Below, piece by piece: positions 22,140 through 32,495 of a DNA stretch of 64,000 nucleotides. The DNA comes from Tetrapyrgos nigripes (Eukaryota; Basidiomycota; Agaricomycetes; Agaricales; Campanellaceae), in the NCBI GenBank assembly GCA_013368315.1, contig JAACJM010000220.1, positions 1 through 64,000 of the forward strand, written 5' to 3'. Both the position numbers and the translations under genes were made by a program. Each line of letters opens with the position of its first letter. Within the stretch, counting starts at the first letter, position 1. Below the pieces are notes generated by a model that worked only from the letters and a program-made list of their open reading frames with translations, was not told where the DNA came from and did not search any database.

Positions 22140-23496
22140 ATGACTTTCCCTGACTTCTTCATTAGGGTGGCCCTTGCGATTCGTCGGCTCACGATATACA
22201 ACCAAATCAAACGCTCTCAAGATGAAGTCGACCTCACCAAGGTAGCTCTGCAGCTGAAGGAGTTGAGCGAGAATAGGATGTGGAGTCTTGGCATTGTATG
22301 TTTTTGCTTATGAGACACTCAGAGATACTTACTAACTGTCCCCAATTGTCTACTTAGCTGGCTGCTGTCCTTGCGTACGTCGTAACGCTTCTCATATTAC
22401 TCTGAGCTGATAACGTATTTTCGGCTTTTGTCCAGTCCTCTCACTCGGTTCCCGTCTGTGGTCCCAGCAGCCTGGGTCGTCTTCCTTCTCCTTCTGTCAA
22501 TAACAGGTGCGGCATTATGCGACAGGATCCATCCAGACCAACTTTCGGTGAGCCAGGTCTCAATTTAGTGTCGTTCTTACATATGAAAAAGAAAGACTGA
22601 CCTCGAATCATAGACGTTTTCACCAGGCTTGTTTACATTGATGCATTCCATTCCTGGACTATGCATCTGTGGAGTACTGCTGGCAGCAATGATACGTTTC
22701 TCAGAGAACAAGGCTGTTGCGATAGTTCAGCTGCTTGTCTTCGGTGCCTTTGTATTGGTGGTATTGCTCTCGTGGAAGACGGATGAGGAGATTTCGGCTG
22801 TGGACGAGGAACGGTACGTTTTTTCTACTCAATCTTTGTGAAGACACGTCTTATGTACTTCTAAGGGCTGCGGGAAGTGGACTTGCTACCGCTGGCGTAA
22901 GTCAGTTGGTGCCGGAGGATGCTAATGTACATACCGACAGTGCGATATCTGGTGGCGTCAGGTCCAGAATGACTGTCACGGCTAGCCGTACACATACTAC
23001 GCTGACACCGACAATAGCTGGAAGTCTAGTGGCTACTTTGTCACCTTCAGATTCCTATGCTACACTGTCGTTTCCAGGAGTAGTCGACGGCGCTTCTGCA
23101 CGCACTATCAGCCCAACAGCAAGTGCAGCCGTCGCTTCTTCAGCTTCCAATACTGTGCTCTCCAACAAATCGTCTCCCTTGCTTGTCGCTGCCCCGACAA
23201 CCACATTAGGAGGCATAGTAGGTATCACCTCGTTCTCGTCAGCGTCCTTGGCCTCGTCCTCTTCTTCCCTGGCTTCATCTTCTTCTGCAGCAGTCGCCAA
23301 TAATCCGCCTTCTTCACCCTTCGCTGCCCCGAAAACAGCTTCAGGAGCCGCAATCATCGCTTCTTCGTCTGCTCCTTTGCCATTTCCTTCATCTTCCACC
23401 ACGATATTCGCCAACGAAGCTTCGTCTTCTCGCCCTACTGTAACGACGCCCGATATTGCTGTCCCTGCTCCGGCAAAACTGCGGACTGGGGTTTAG
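22140..23496 (+). CDS. 3-TM family protein with long Ser/Ala-rich tail, unit 2
   Basis: Five exons (22140-22295, 22358-22374, 22436-22547, 22614-22813, 22866-23496) give a clean 371-residue frame. Exon 1 contains RRLTIYNQIKRSQDEVD and LKELSENRMW. The 17-nt micro-exon codes LAAVLA. Membrane segments are AWVVFLLLLSITGAAL, PGLCICGVLLAAMI and AVAIVQLLVFGAFVLVVLL. The tail after DEER is about 210 residues, mainly Ser, Ala, Thr and Pro, and looks like an O-glycosylated or disordered segment. It has imperfect SSSSLASSSSAAVA-type repeats. No signal peptide is evident. It has the longest tail in the family. The function is not recognised; a surface or membrane stress protein would be a guess. Confidence 0.78.
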
Positions 23497-24384
23497 GGTT
23501 ATAGCCTTCATTTAGTCTCCATGGACGAAAATGGACGGATGGACTGCTTCCCGAAGGGCCTATGTCCGGCTGTCTGGCGTCCTGCTCGTACCTTTTTGGA
23601 ATTTCAATCAACTCATCCCAGCGTTGAGTTGACGCGTCTAGAGCTAGCCCTCTACGTTTACCCATCCTAATACTTCTCGTATTCTTATGAATACCTTCTT
23701 ACGCCTCACTTTCATGTCTTTTTGCCCTGCTCCTATCACATTAGGACTGTTGACTTTGCCGGTTTAGTCCATGACAAGTACATCTACTCAACTCGTCTTC
23801 CATTTGTCGCTATCTCATTCGTCGTATTTGCTCTGTTATCATTTGCGTTTGCCTCATGTTTCGTCTGAAATCATCATTACCGTCTTATGCTTGTTATCAT
23901 CTTAAGACTTTATGCTCTTTCTCCATACGTGCACATTATCCTCATGAAATGTATCTTCAAGCTTTATACTCTGTCATCCTTTCTACTAGCAATTGCCCAT
24001 TCAGACTTTCGACGAACCGGCCTTCTTCGGGGATGAATTTAGGCTGGTACATCGCAGGAGGATTTTACCTTGCAAAGGAAAGTGCGCCTATATCATTAGT
24101 CGACAAGTGTTCTTTGCGGTTCAAGTTGCGTTCTGACCAGCATCCGAAAGAGTGCTTACTGAAGGTGGACCATACAAGCAAGGAGGAGGATGCCCAAGTA
24201 TACTATATAGCAAGTTCAAGTTGTTGATGGTCAGAATTGAGAGAGCTGAACGCTTGCGTGACTTGAGTTGTCTTCATCTTTCTCCTCCATACTTGGACAT
24301 CCTCCTGCCCAATGTCGCGACTCGCTGCTTCAGATGATGTATAGGCTGCCTTTCGGAGTCAAATTAAATGCTGTTTCGCTCAAA

Positions 24385-24980
24385 ATATGTTCATGTGTAA
24401 ATCTACAAAAGATGCCCTGAAGTTTGTCAAATTTTCACCTTGGTCTTCCGCTCACTTTTTTGCTGATACATCTCGCTCTGACAGGGACCTTTTTGACCGC
24501 AGTTTGCCCTGAAATTACGATGATAGTTTGTCGCCTAAGGGTGTACAAGTGCTATGGGCTGAGGTAGAACGGGACGTCATCACCAAGTGAGGGACGGAGT
24601 CGCTTTTGAAAGAACTGAGCCAAGTTACGAACCATAACTCTCGTACGTCTCCCTTACGCTTGCTGAGCTTCGAACGCTTATAGTTTGCGATCTACTCAGC
24701 TCTGTGCTTGTGGTGACGGTGCATTGGACACAACTGGCGCAACTGCTACACAGTGGTGCAGATCCCAAGCCGACTATCAAACTCCTCTCGCCGTTCTCCA
24801 CCATCTTCCTCCACGGTATTCGCTGTCAATTCCGCTTCCTGCTCAGTCGTTGGTTTTCACTGCCGACGACGTTACTGTGCCTGCGTCCACCAGCGGCCTT
24901 TATTCCGGCTCCTTTTCGAGCAACTGAAAGCAACGGGAACGACCACACTAGTAACGATGCGAACTGCAGCTGAGTTGACT
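24385..24980 (+). pseudogene. Relic of a 3-TM family gene, unit 3
   Basis: Same decayed form as 1043-1640 and 11,810-12,345: ATGTTCATGTGTAA near 24,387, the AxxRDVITK-like region near 24,560, the micro-exon after CTACTCAG near 24,696, then tail sequence with the membrane exons missing. An extra AAATCTACAAAAG insertion lies near 24,400. Confidence 0.55.
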
Positions 24981-25309
24981 TTTTACCCCGATGATCGCGA
25001 AAGACGCTTCCTCAGTCATTGCCCTCACTTTCGCTGTTCTTCATGCAACTGGACATCGGAATGATGCAGTACTATCAGTACTTACTTCATCTGAAGATGA
25101 CCATGTCACCTACTCGCTCTCCAGACCCACATTCTAGGCCTCTGGGACGACCAGCTTTTATACCGCCCAAACTAAACTTTGCACTCGACAACTACACACT
25201 GCACCGCCTCCGTATGCCCCAAAGCCCAAATCTCACGGACGTGTGCCGCAGCTTTTACATCTGCTACTAGGAGTCAAGCACTGAATAGACTATCCTTTGC
25301 AGTTTGCTA

Positions 25310-25871
25310 GCAACGTATATGGGAAGGATACTGAAAATGGTTGATCGGGAAACGAAACGGAGGTGAGCACACTACCATATATTTTTCTATGGTCACCTTT
25401 TCTTACGAGCTGCAGTCTTCCTAGACCTCGCTGTAGCCTCTCCGTAACCGCTCCTAATACTCGACCTGGTCACAATATACATCTTTCCTTATACCAGCGT
25501 CCAAATCTTTAATCTCTCGCCATACCTGCACCTACCCACCTCTACCCGGATTTAGCACCCTTCACGTCCGCTCTCTCGTCGTTCCCAGGTACTATTCTTT
25601 CTCCCGCAACTGCTGCGACCTCGACTGTTCGCTGCTCGGGGTCAAACCTACGATGATGTCATCAGCGTCGTCATCGTCGACCACACCGAAAAGAGGATAC
25701 ATTGGATGGACATCTGTCATTGGAGATATGGCAGGACTCGTTAGGGATAAAGGGCTGGATATGGAGCTGATGCTGCAACAGGTGCTGGACGTCTTTCTGG
25801 GTTGTCTAGTGCCGGTGGTGGCTCGCCTTCGGAACATTCCAAGAGCTGCGAGTCTTAGATGATCACGCAGA
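25310..25871 (+). pseudogene. NFX1/FAP1-like 3' relic, unit 3, left of the Ty3 insertion
   Basis: Close match to 1,975-2,545. It has a degraded KMVDxETKR R3H end with a GGTGAG donor, a CGTCCAAATC exon start and a GWTSVIGD-type C-terminal segment (25,700-25,740). It is interrupted by the Ty3 element at 25,872, with the remainder at 32,259-32,400. Confidence 0.6.
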
Positions 25872-26055
25872 TGAGAACCTGCTATACGAGCAGGAACACA
25901 AGAGCGAACGAGAGGAGGATCAGACGAGAGAGAATCTAGAACACGTCGTGATTGAAGATAAAGTAAAAGTTAAGTTACAAACTATATGTGACTAGTATAT
26001 ATATATATAGGGCTGTAACGATCATGTGATCGTGTAACGTCACAACACGTTTACA
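25872..26055 (-). repeat. Ty3 element 3' LTR
   Basis: 184 bp bounded by TG and CA, with the TATATATATATA tract near 25,997. It has the same sequence as 32,070-32,253. It is the 3' LTR because the coding strand is minus. Confidence 0.95.
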
Positions 26056-26121
26056 CTCCTCCCCGTTCTGAAGCAAAATGTAGTGTGTAATGAACAATGA
26101 AGCACGAAGTGGAAGATATAA

Positions 26122-29100
26122 TTAGTTAGTAGGTCGAGGAATCTCATCGTTGAACATTTCTTCAGGACCTGCACCACCACTTTTAGCCCATTCATCAATG
26201 CATTCACAATCACGTATTGATGAGAAGGGAACCCATTCATCGCCTTCAGGGCCTTCACCTACCCATCTAACCAGAAACTGCCAGCCACAGCTGTGTCAGC
26301 GTGAATCAATAACACGGTCGATGAAATGCTCAGCTTTACCGTTCACAAGGACAGGTTCCGGTGCAGGAATTCGAGCACGACCAGGAAACTCGTTGTCGTT
26401 GTTAGGAACGAAAGGTTTCAACTGTGCCACATAAAATGTCGGGAAAACTTTAGGCATGTTGTGCAAATCCAGGGTGTACGAATCTGTTTCTGGGTGAGTT
26501 TTAATTACTTTGTAAGGACCGTCGAACCTGGGGAAAAATTTAGCCACCCAATTTTGACCTGCTTGGGCGTATTGTCGTCTGCGGTTTGCTGTTGACAACA
26601 TCACCATGTCTCCTTCCTTGAACGTAGGTGGCAAACCTCTGTGTTTGTCTGCCTGAACAGCTTGTTGAGTCTTTGCTGCGAACAAGGCATCACGGGCATC
26701 CTGTTCTATGGTGAACATTCGGTCCAGGAACTCTCGAACATCAAGTTCCTCTGTGGTACCAGGCTCGGTTTGCAGAGTCAGAGGAGGCAGGATGCGTGGA
26801 GAGCGTCCTGTCTTTAGTTGGAACATAGACATTCCAATACTGGAGTTTTCTGCGTTCATAATGTCGAAACGGACTTTGGGCAGGGCTTTGACCCAACCCT
26901 TTTGCTGTCGCGAAACGTAGTACCTTAAGGACTGGTTAATCGTCTTATTCGATCGTTCAGAGGACCCGTCCGTTTCAGGATGGAAGGCAGACGACATGTT
27001 CAGCTTCACACCCGTCAACATTGTGAATGCTTTCCAAAATTTCGAAATAAACAACTTGTCCCTGTCAGAAACCAGTTCTAGGGGTAACCCATTCTCACAA
27101 TACCACTCGTTGAAAAACAAGACTGCGCATTGTTCAGCGGAAATATCCGTGCGAGTTGCCACGATTTGGAGATCAGCACCCAGTCTGTCCGTCATGGATA
27201 GAATGCAATTGAAACCTTCATCTTCGGGAAGAGGACCAATGAAGTCCAATGCGACACTCTCGAGCCGACCATCAGGTACACGTAGTGGATGAAGAGGACC
27301 CTTGGGGTTCTTTGCAGTATTCCCTTTATTATGTTGGCAGTCCTGACACGACGGAACGTAAGAACCGATCAGGTTCTTACGCATGTTTGGCCAATAGTAA
27401 GAGTCGCGCAAAAATGCGTAGCACTTGTCCCCACCGAAATGACCTGTACTGTCATGGGCCAACCGGTAAAGAGTCTCCCTCAAGTTGCCTGTTGACGGAA
27501 TAACTAACCTGTTTGAAACAAACCAAAGGCCATTGCGTCTTTCTATACCCGCAGGTAACGCAGGAAGCTCCGAGAGCTTCTTTACAAAATCATCAGTCTC
27601 GTAGCCCTTTTTAATCGCGTCCAAGAATTCAACATCAATGGAGGTAGACATAATGGGTGCAATACACGCACGTCTCCAGAGCGCGGATGTGCCTTTAGGA
27701 CGAGATGGGGGTGATTCACCTGGCAAGGAACCTGGTGCAATGTGAGATAAGGCGTCTGCTCCAGTGTTCTCATCACCAGGTAAATAAGAAATGTCCAAGT
27801 CATACTGACTCAAGAACTCTTGCCATCGAATCTGTCTGGTGCTAAGATCCTTCTGGCCATGAAAATTCGTTAACGTACGATGATCTGTAAGTACGTATAC
27901 CTTCATGCCAATACAATCCGCTCTCCATTTCTTTAACGCACAAATAATGGCCAGCAATTCTTTTTCGTGCACCGGATAATTCAGCTCTGCACCTGAAAGC
28001 TGAGCGGAGTCAAAACTGACAGGTCTAGCAGATTTGAGGTCACTTCCCCAAGCCAAGATCGCGCCCGTACGCCAATTACTGGCGTCACAAATCAAAAATA
28101 TCTTGTTGTCCCCAGGATTTACATGGTCAATTGTTGTTAGTGCCGCACGTTCAACTACTAGTTCTTTAATCCGCACAAAGGCCTTTTCGTGGTCAGAGGA
28201 CCACTCCGGGAAGTTTTTATTGCATTCCTTCCTTGTCAGTGGGGTCAATATGCGTGTATACTCAGCTAAGTTATCAAGGTAACCCGCAATGAATCTAACC
28301 ATTCCCAGGAATCGACGTACAGCAGCGGCAGAATGAGGTCTCGGAAAATGCAGTACTGCGTCGCATTTGCCTGATTGTGCCTCTACACCTCTACGCGAGA
28401 TATGATGGCCCAGGAAGTCAATTTCTAATTGGAAAAATTTACACTTCTTTGGGTTACAATACAACTTGTTTTCCTTCAGCGCTGCGAGAATTAATTCAGC
28501 ATGACGAGCATGTTCCTCTTCGTCCTTTGACCAAATGATAATATCATCCAGGTAAACATGGCAGAACTTCCCAATGAATTCTCGTAAGGCAGATGCCACC
28601 CGGCGTTGATGTATTGCTGGCGCATTTCGAATTCCCATGGGCATCACAACCCATTCATACAAGCCCAGTGGAGTATTGACCGCTGTTAACGGAATCGACA
28701 CTTCATCCAGCCTAGTTTGGAAGAAGGAATCCGTCATGTCCATCTTTCCCCAGATACGTCCTTTGGTGCAGTCGGCCAATATGTCCTCAATCCTCGGCAG
28801 AGGATGCCTATCGGGAATAGTGTTGGCATTTAGGACATGATAATCATTGACCCAACGAGGCAAGGCAGTCGGGTCGGCTTTAGGAATCAAGAAGGCTGGT
28901 GACGTCGTAGCCGACGCCGATGGCCAGATGCGGCCAGAATCCAAGTGCGCCTGAATTAACGTAGACCATGCTTCTTTGTATTTCCGAGGAGACGAGTATG
29001 CTCTAGCGGAAAACGTCTTATTAGCATCTTTCAATTTAATGGAGCATAAGATATCAGTTGGCAGCTCAGACACATGGGGAATTTTCTCGAACACAGAGGA

Positions 29101-29556
29101 GAATTTTTCTTTGATGCCGTTGGCTCGTTTCTCCAAATCACTCAAGCTTTCCAATGTCTCCAGACGAGCCTTGACAGCGGCAGCGACATTTAGACCATGG
29201 ACCTCCTCAGATTCACGCAAACACGGATTTCGATCATGGAATGATTTCAATTCACGGATTACAGCTATATGAAGTTTACAAATGTCGATGCGCTTCTGCT
29301 TGGGACTACGGTTATCAGGGGGGGTTTTAGAAGACAAAACATGGGCTGCAGATGCCTTGGCGTCTAAGATATCTATACCAGTACTAGAGTTGACACACGT
29401 GCGATCCGCACAATTAATAGACAGGTTATTATGCGACAAGAAGGGGAGACCTAAAATCATTGGAGAACAAAGAGACGGGGCGACAATCGCTTGGACAGTA
29501 TGAGAAGTCCAAGTATTAGAGTGATCTGTTATGCGGAGTTTGACGAATTCATGCAA
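26122..29556 (-). CDS. Ty3 pol: protease end, reverse transcriptase, RNase H, integrase, chromodomain
   Basis: Continuous with the gag-pro frame across a UGA at 29,623. In order: the protease C-terminal half (IVAPSLCSPMILGLPF), reverse transcriptase with the YLDDI catalytic motif, RNase H beginning FLICDASNW, an integrase HHCC zinc region (HDSTGHFGGDK to CQDCQHNK), and a DDE core with LDFIGPL, SDRD and HPETDGSSER. The long open frame stops at UGA 26,296-26,298. Reading on in the same frame gives a chromodomain-like segment (WQFLVRWVGEGPEGDEW) ending at TAA 26,122. That extension defines the chromovirus type and suggests the UGA is a nonsense change or a readthrough point. Confidence 0.93.
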
Positions 29557-29622
29557 TGCGATGGTACGAGACGGAGACGAGGAGTCAGTAGTTGCAACGC
29601 CAATCAGTTCAGGACGCGGTAA

Positions 29623-31665
29623 TCAGAAATGGCGGAGACCAAGAGACACAACAAAATCATCCCTGATCAAAACAATATGTGAGCCAGAGTCTAACACCAA
29701 GGAAACAAGTAACGGCAATGTGGTTGCCGGCCCCTCAAGGGCAGCGTGCAGTTCTAGGTGGGGAAGTCGTAAAGGAGCTTCACTCACAACTGTGTTACAT
29801 GGTCCAGCAGCAGGTTTCTGACCCTTTGGGGTCATGGGTCCATCATTCTCAATCCAGTCTACGTCTTCTTCATCATCTACACGGCTCAAGGCGGCCACTG
29901 GAGAAGCTTGAGACGGTGAGGACGAGGGAGAGTGACGACGACGGCGAGGAGAAGGGCTATAGCGACGACGACGGTTATCAGGGGACGGAGAGTTCGCATA
30001 GTCATCGTAATGGTCAGAACGACGACCACGACGCCCAGGTACATGCATGGGCGAGGGCCATGAGGATGAACGACGACGGACATGAGTGTTGGAGTACAGG
30101 TCTGCATCAGAGACGTTGCGAGCAGAGGGAAAGACAGCGGACACAGGGTGAGAATGACCATGAACATCCTCGAGGAAGGTGTCTAGGTCGTCAATGACAC
30201 CCGAAGCCATACCCACAGCAGCGGCAGCAGGAGCAGTCCTACGTTTGAGGATAGCGTTGAGCGAGACTGGCCTGTTGTGATCCTTCCAAATCTTGGTGAC
30301 ATAGTCAACGTCGTCCTGAGTTAGAGGACGGTTCGGAACAGTGAGAGGCGGTGTGACAGCTTTGTTAGGGCAATTTGATCCTTTGTGGTCTGCATTCGCA
30401 ACGCGGCAGCTGAAACACATATGCATTGCCTTATACAAGTCAATCTGACCTGCAAGCGCACGGACTTCCGACATGTAAGGAGCATGGCCGGTAGGAAAGA
30501 CAGCACCGACAGCGTGGGCAGGTGCATGAGATGAACGGTAGTGGTCGCGAGAGTTGGACGAGGAGTCAGTGTTCCTGGAAGACGAAGACGACGACTGGTT
30601 GGAATACGATGCCGCCCTGAGAGCCTTCTCCAAACGCTCTAGGCGGTCCCATTCAGGCTTCTTGAATTTGCGGTACTCAGCGTCGTGGATCGTGATGACC
30701 TCCACCCACTTCTTTAAGTCCTGGCCTGCCTCGATGTCGAGAACCTTCTTCTCCTCTAAGTAGTCTCTCAACCCAGCACCTGGAACCCGCTCAATAGCGG
30801 TACGGAGAGCGACGAGGAGACTACTGTCACTCATGTGGCGAGACGTTCCTTCGAGTAGTTTGTTGTAGGCCATCAACGTATTAAACATCAGGCTGAAGTC
30901 CTCGTCTCTGAACTTGCCAAGGTTCGCACCAGTGATGAGTCGTTCCATGTTCTCCTTCCATTTGACACCCAGGACGTGGGAGCAGACGATGTTCTCGAAG
31001 TCAGCTGCAGATCCTTCATGCAACTCCTCTCTCTTTACAGAGAAGAAGTTCATGGAGTCCTCGTGCGTGAAGCACTCGGCCAAAAGATCGCGAGCCTCCT
31101 TGGTTTCGAAGCTAGTGAGGGGAACTTTTCGAGACAATGTGTAACGTAGGAAGGAGGTGTGGATGTTGGAGTACTGCTGGGCAGTCAAGTCCCTCACGAA
31201 TACCTTCGGAGGTTTGCCCGGACCACCGTTGACCCAGACTTCAGAAGAACTATTTGCGTTGGACGACATGTGACAACCAGGGGCAGAGGATGCAGAGGAC
31301 GAGGAGGACGATGAGGAGCGGTCAGAGGAGGCAGAGCTGGCACGACGTTTCGAATCTGACGTCGGAGTGGCAGACGACTTTTGGTTCTTGGAAGATTTGT
31401 CCGTGTTGGGAGGTTGTTCCTCATCAGGGGACTCGGGAAGATCTGGGAGACCGTTGGGATCTGGGAGGCCGTTGAAATCGTTAGGAGGACTCGATAACAC
31501 TGAGGAGGGAGTCGATGACTGTCCAGTCTCTTCAGAGAGAACGACGGGGTCAGCAGCGACGGCAGAGGTACCGGTTACGGCTTCGGCTTCTTCAGCGGCG
31601 GTCTTTCTGGCTCGAGCTCGGGTTCTGTAATCAGATGCGAGATCAGTCATGATTGTAACGATCAC
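29623..31665 (-). CDS. Ty3 gag and start of protease
   Basis: 680 residues starting MIVTIMTDLASDYR. The N-terminal part is Ser/Pro-rich and acidic, followed by a helical capsid-like region. A CCHC-like knuckle, CFSCRVANADHKGSNC, is spaced slightly unusually (C-x2-C-x6-H-x4-C) near residue 415. An Arg-rich nucleocapsid stretch follows. The frame ends in the protease active site LVLDSGSHIVLI, then a UGA. After the UGA the same frame continues with LPRPELIGVATT, the expected protease continuation, so gag and pol are in the same frame. Confidence 0.9.
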   Translation of the reverse strand: MIVTIMTDLASDYRTRARARKTAAEEAEAVTGTSAVAADPVVLSEETGQSSTPSSVLSSPPNDFNGLPDPNGLPDLPESPDEEQPPNTDKSSKNQKSSATPTSDSKRRASSASSDRSSSSSSSSASSAPGCHMSSNANSSSEVWVNGGPGKPPKVFVRDLTAQQYSNIHTSFLRYTLSRKVPLTSFETKEARDLLAECFTHEDSMNFFSVKREELHEGSAADFENIVCSHVLGVKWKENMERLITGANLGKFRDEDFSLMFNTLMAYNKLLEGTSRHMSDSSLLVALRTAIERVPGAGLRDYLEEKKVLDIEAGQDLKKWVEVITIHDAEYRKFKKPEWDRLERLEKALRAASYSNQSSSSSSRNTDSSSNSRDHYRSSHAPAHAVGAVFPTGHAPYMSEVRALAGQIDLYKAMHMCFSCRVANADHKGSNCPNKAVTPPLTVPNRPLTQDDVDYVTKIWKDHNRPVSLNAILKRRTAPAAAAVGMASGVIDDLDTFLEDVHGHSHPVSAVFPSARNVSDADLYSNTHVRRRSSSWPSPMHVPGRRGRRSDHYDDYANSPSPDNRRRRYSPSPRRRRHSPSSSPSQASPVAALSRVDDEEDVDWIENDGPMTPKGQKPAAGPCNTVVSEAPLRLPHLELHAALEGPATTLPLLVSLVLDSGSHIVLIRDDFVVSLGLRHF

Positions 31666-32069
31666 GAAGCCAATTTAAAAGGCGAGGGCAAGAGACAATT
31701 ATAGACAGTAGTGGAAGACAACGACGGTTAACAATAAGCAGTTTTTTTAAAAGACGGTTCTCAATACACAATGAGACGATTCGATACGCGATAATGGAAG
31801 ACAGTTCACAGGAGACAGAAGGCAGGCAGTTTTAACGCGATTTAGGTAACGGCGAGGGACCTTGTAAGGGCGGTTGCAGAACAGATGTGGTTCGAAGGAG
31901 GAAAAGAGAAAGGCGGGGAACGAAAGAAGGCAGGAGACGGAGAATTGAAAGAAAACGAGAAAGGTGGGAGTCTGGAATGTCAAGTATAAACACGGTGCTC
32001 ACGCAATGTTTTCTATCAACGACGTGTGCGTCGCCTTGCGGCTCTACGCACAGAGAGATTCAAAAAAAG

Positions 32070-32253
32070 TGAGAACCTGCTATACGAGCAGGAACACAAG
32101 AGCGAACGAGAGGAGGATCAGACGAGAGAGAATCTAGAACACGTCGTGATTGAAGATAAAGTAAAAGTTAAGTTACAAACTATATGTGACTAGTATATAT
32201 ATATATAGGGCTGTAACGATCATGTGATCGTGTAACGTCACAACACGTTTACA
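32070..32253 (-). repeat. Ty3 element 5' LTR
   Basis: 184 bp, the same sequence as 25,872-26,055. It is the upstream LTR for the minus-strand transcript and is followed on the right by the GCAGA target duplication. Confidence 0.95.
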
Positions 32254-32258
32254 GCAGA

Positions 32259-32400
32259 CGAGGGAACTGGTGCTTTTGCTGTTGCTGCATTGGTCCCTCG
32301 CCGTGCATCAGGAGCAGCGGTACCAGGGACAAGTGAGTCTGACGAACCAGTACGTGATAAGGAAGAATTGATTGGATATAGGCTTGGGGTAGTGCTAAGT
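32259..32400 (+). pseudogene. NFX1/FAP1-like 3' relic, unit 3, right of the Ty3 insertion
   Basis: Continues the match to unit 1 at 2,546 (CGAGGGAACTGGTG). One frame reads GTGAFAVAALVPRRASGAA and SESDEPVRDKEELIG, resembling the Ala/Pro-rich end of FAP1-like proteins. Removing the Ty3 element and one GCAGA copy rejoins it to 25,871. Confidence 0.55.
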
Positions 32401-32495
32401 GTACAAGCTTGTACGACACGATGTCGGACAATAATATTGCTTGAAGGTTCTTCGGTCATTTTTTAATCGCAAGCCAGCGCACCGGAAATACCTAT

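Larger units (their letters stand above)
25872..32253 (-). mobile_element. Full-length Ty3/gypsy LTR retrotransposon (chromovirus type)
   Basis: Two 184-bp LTRs (25,872-26,055 and 32,070-32,253), identical as far as I can read, begin TGAGAACC and end TTACA. They bound a minus-strand gag-pro-pol region. A 5-bp target duplication, GCAGA, lies at 25,867-25,871 and 32,254-32,258. A purine tract (GGGGAGGAG read on the minus strand) abuts the 3' LTR at about 26,056-26,070. Identical LTRs mean a recent insertion. It sits inside the unit 3 FAP1-like relic. The coding region is one reading frame interrupted by two UGA codons (29,623 and 26,296). Confidence 0.95.

Noticed and set aside
23055..23414. 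Minus-strand Glu/Ala-rich open frame
   Set aside because: It is the antisense of the Ser/Ala-rich tail of the 22,140 gene; the composition produces an open shadow frame.
29679..30197. Plus-strand 172-residue open frame
   Set aside because: Antisense shadow of the Ty3 gag gene in its GC-rich Arg/Ser region.
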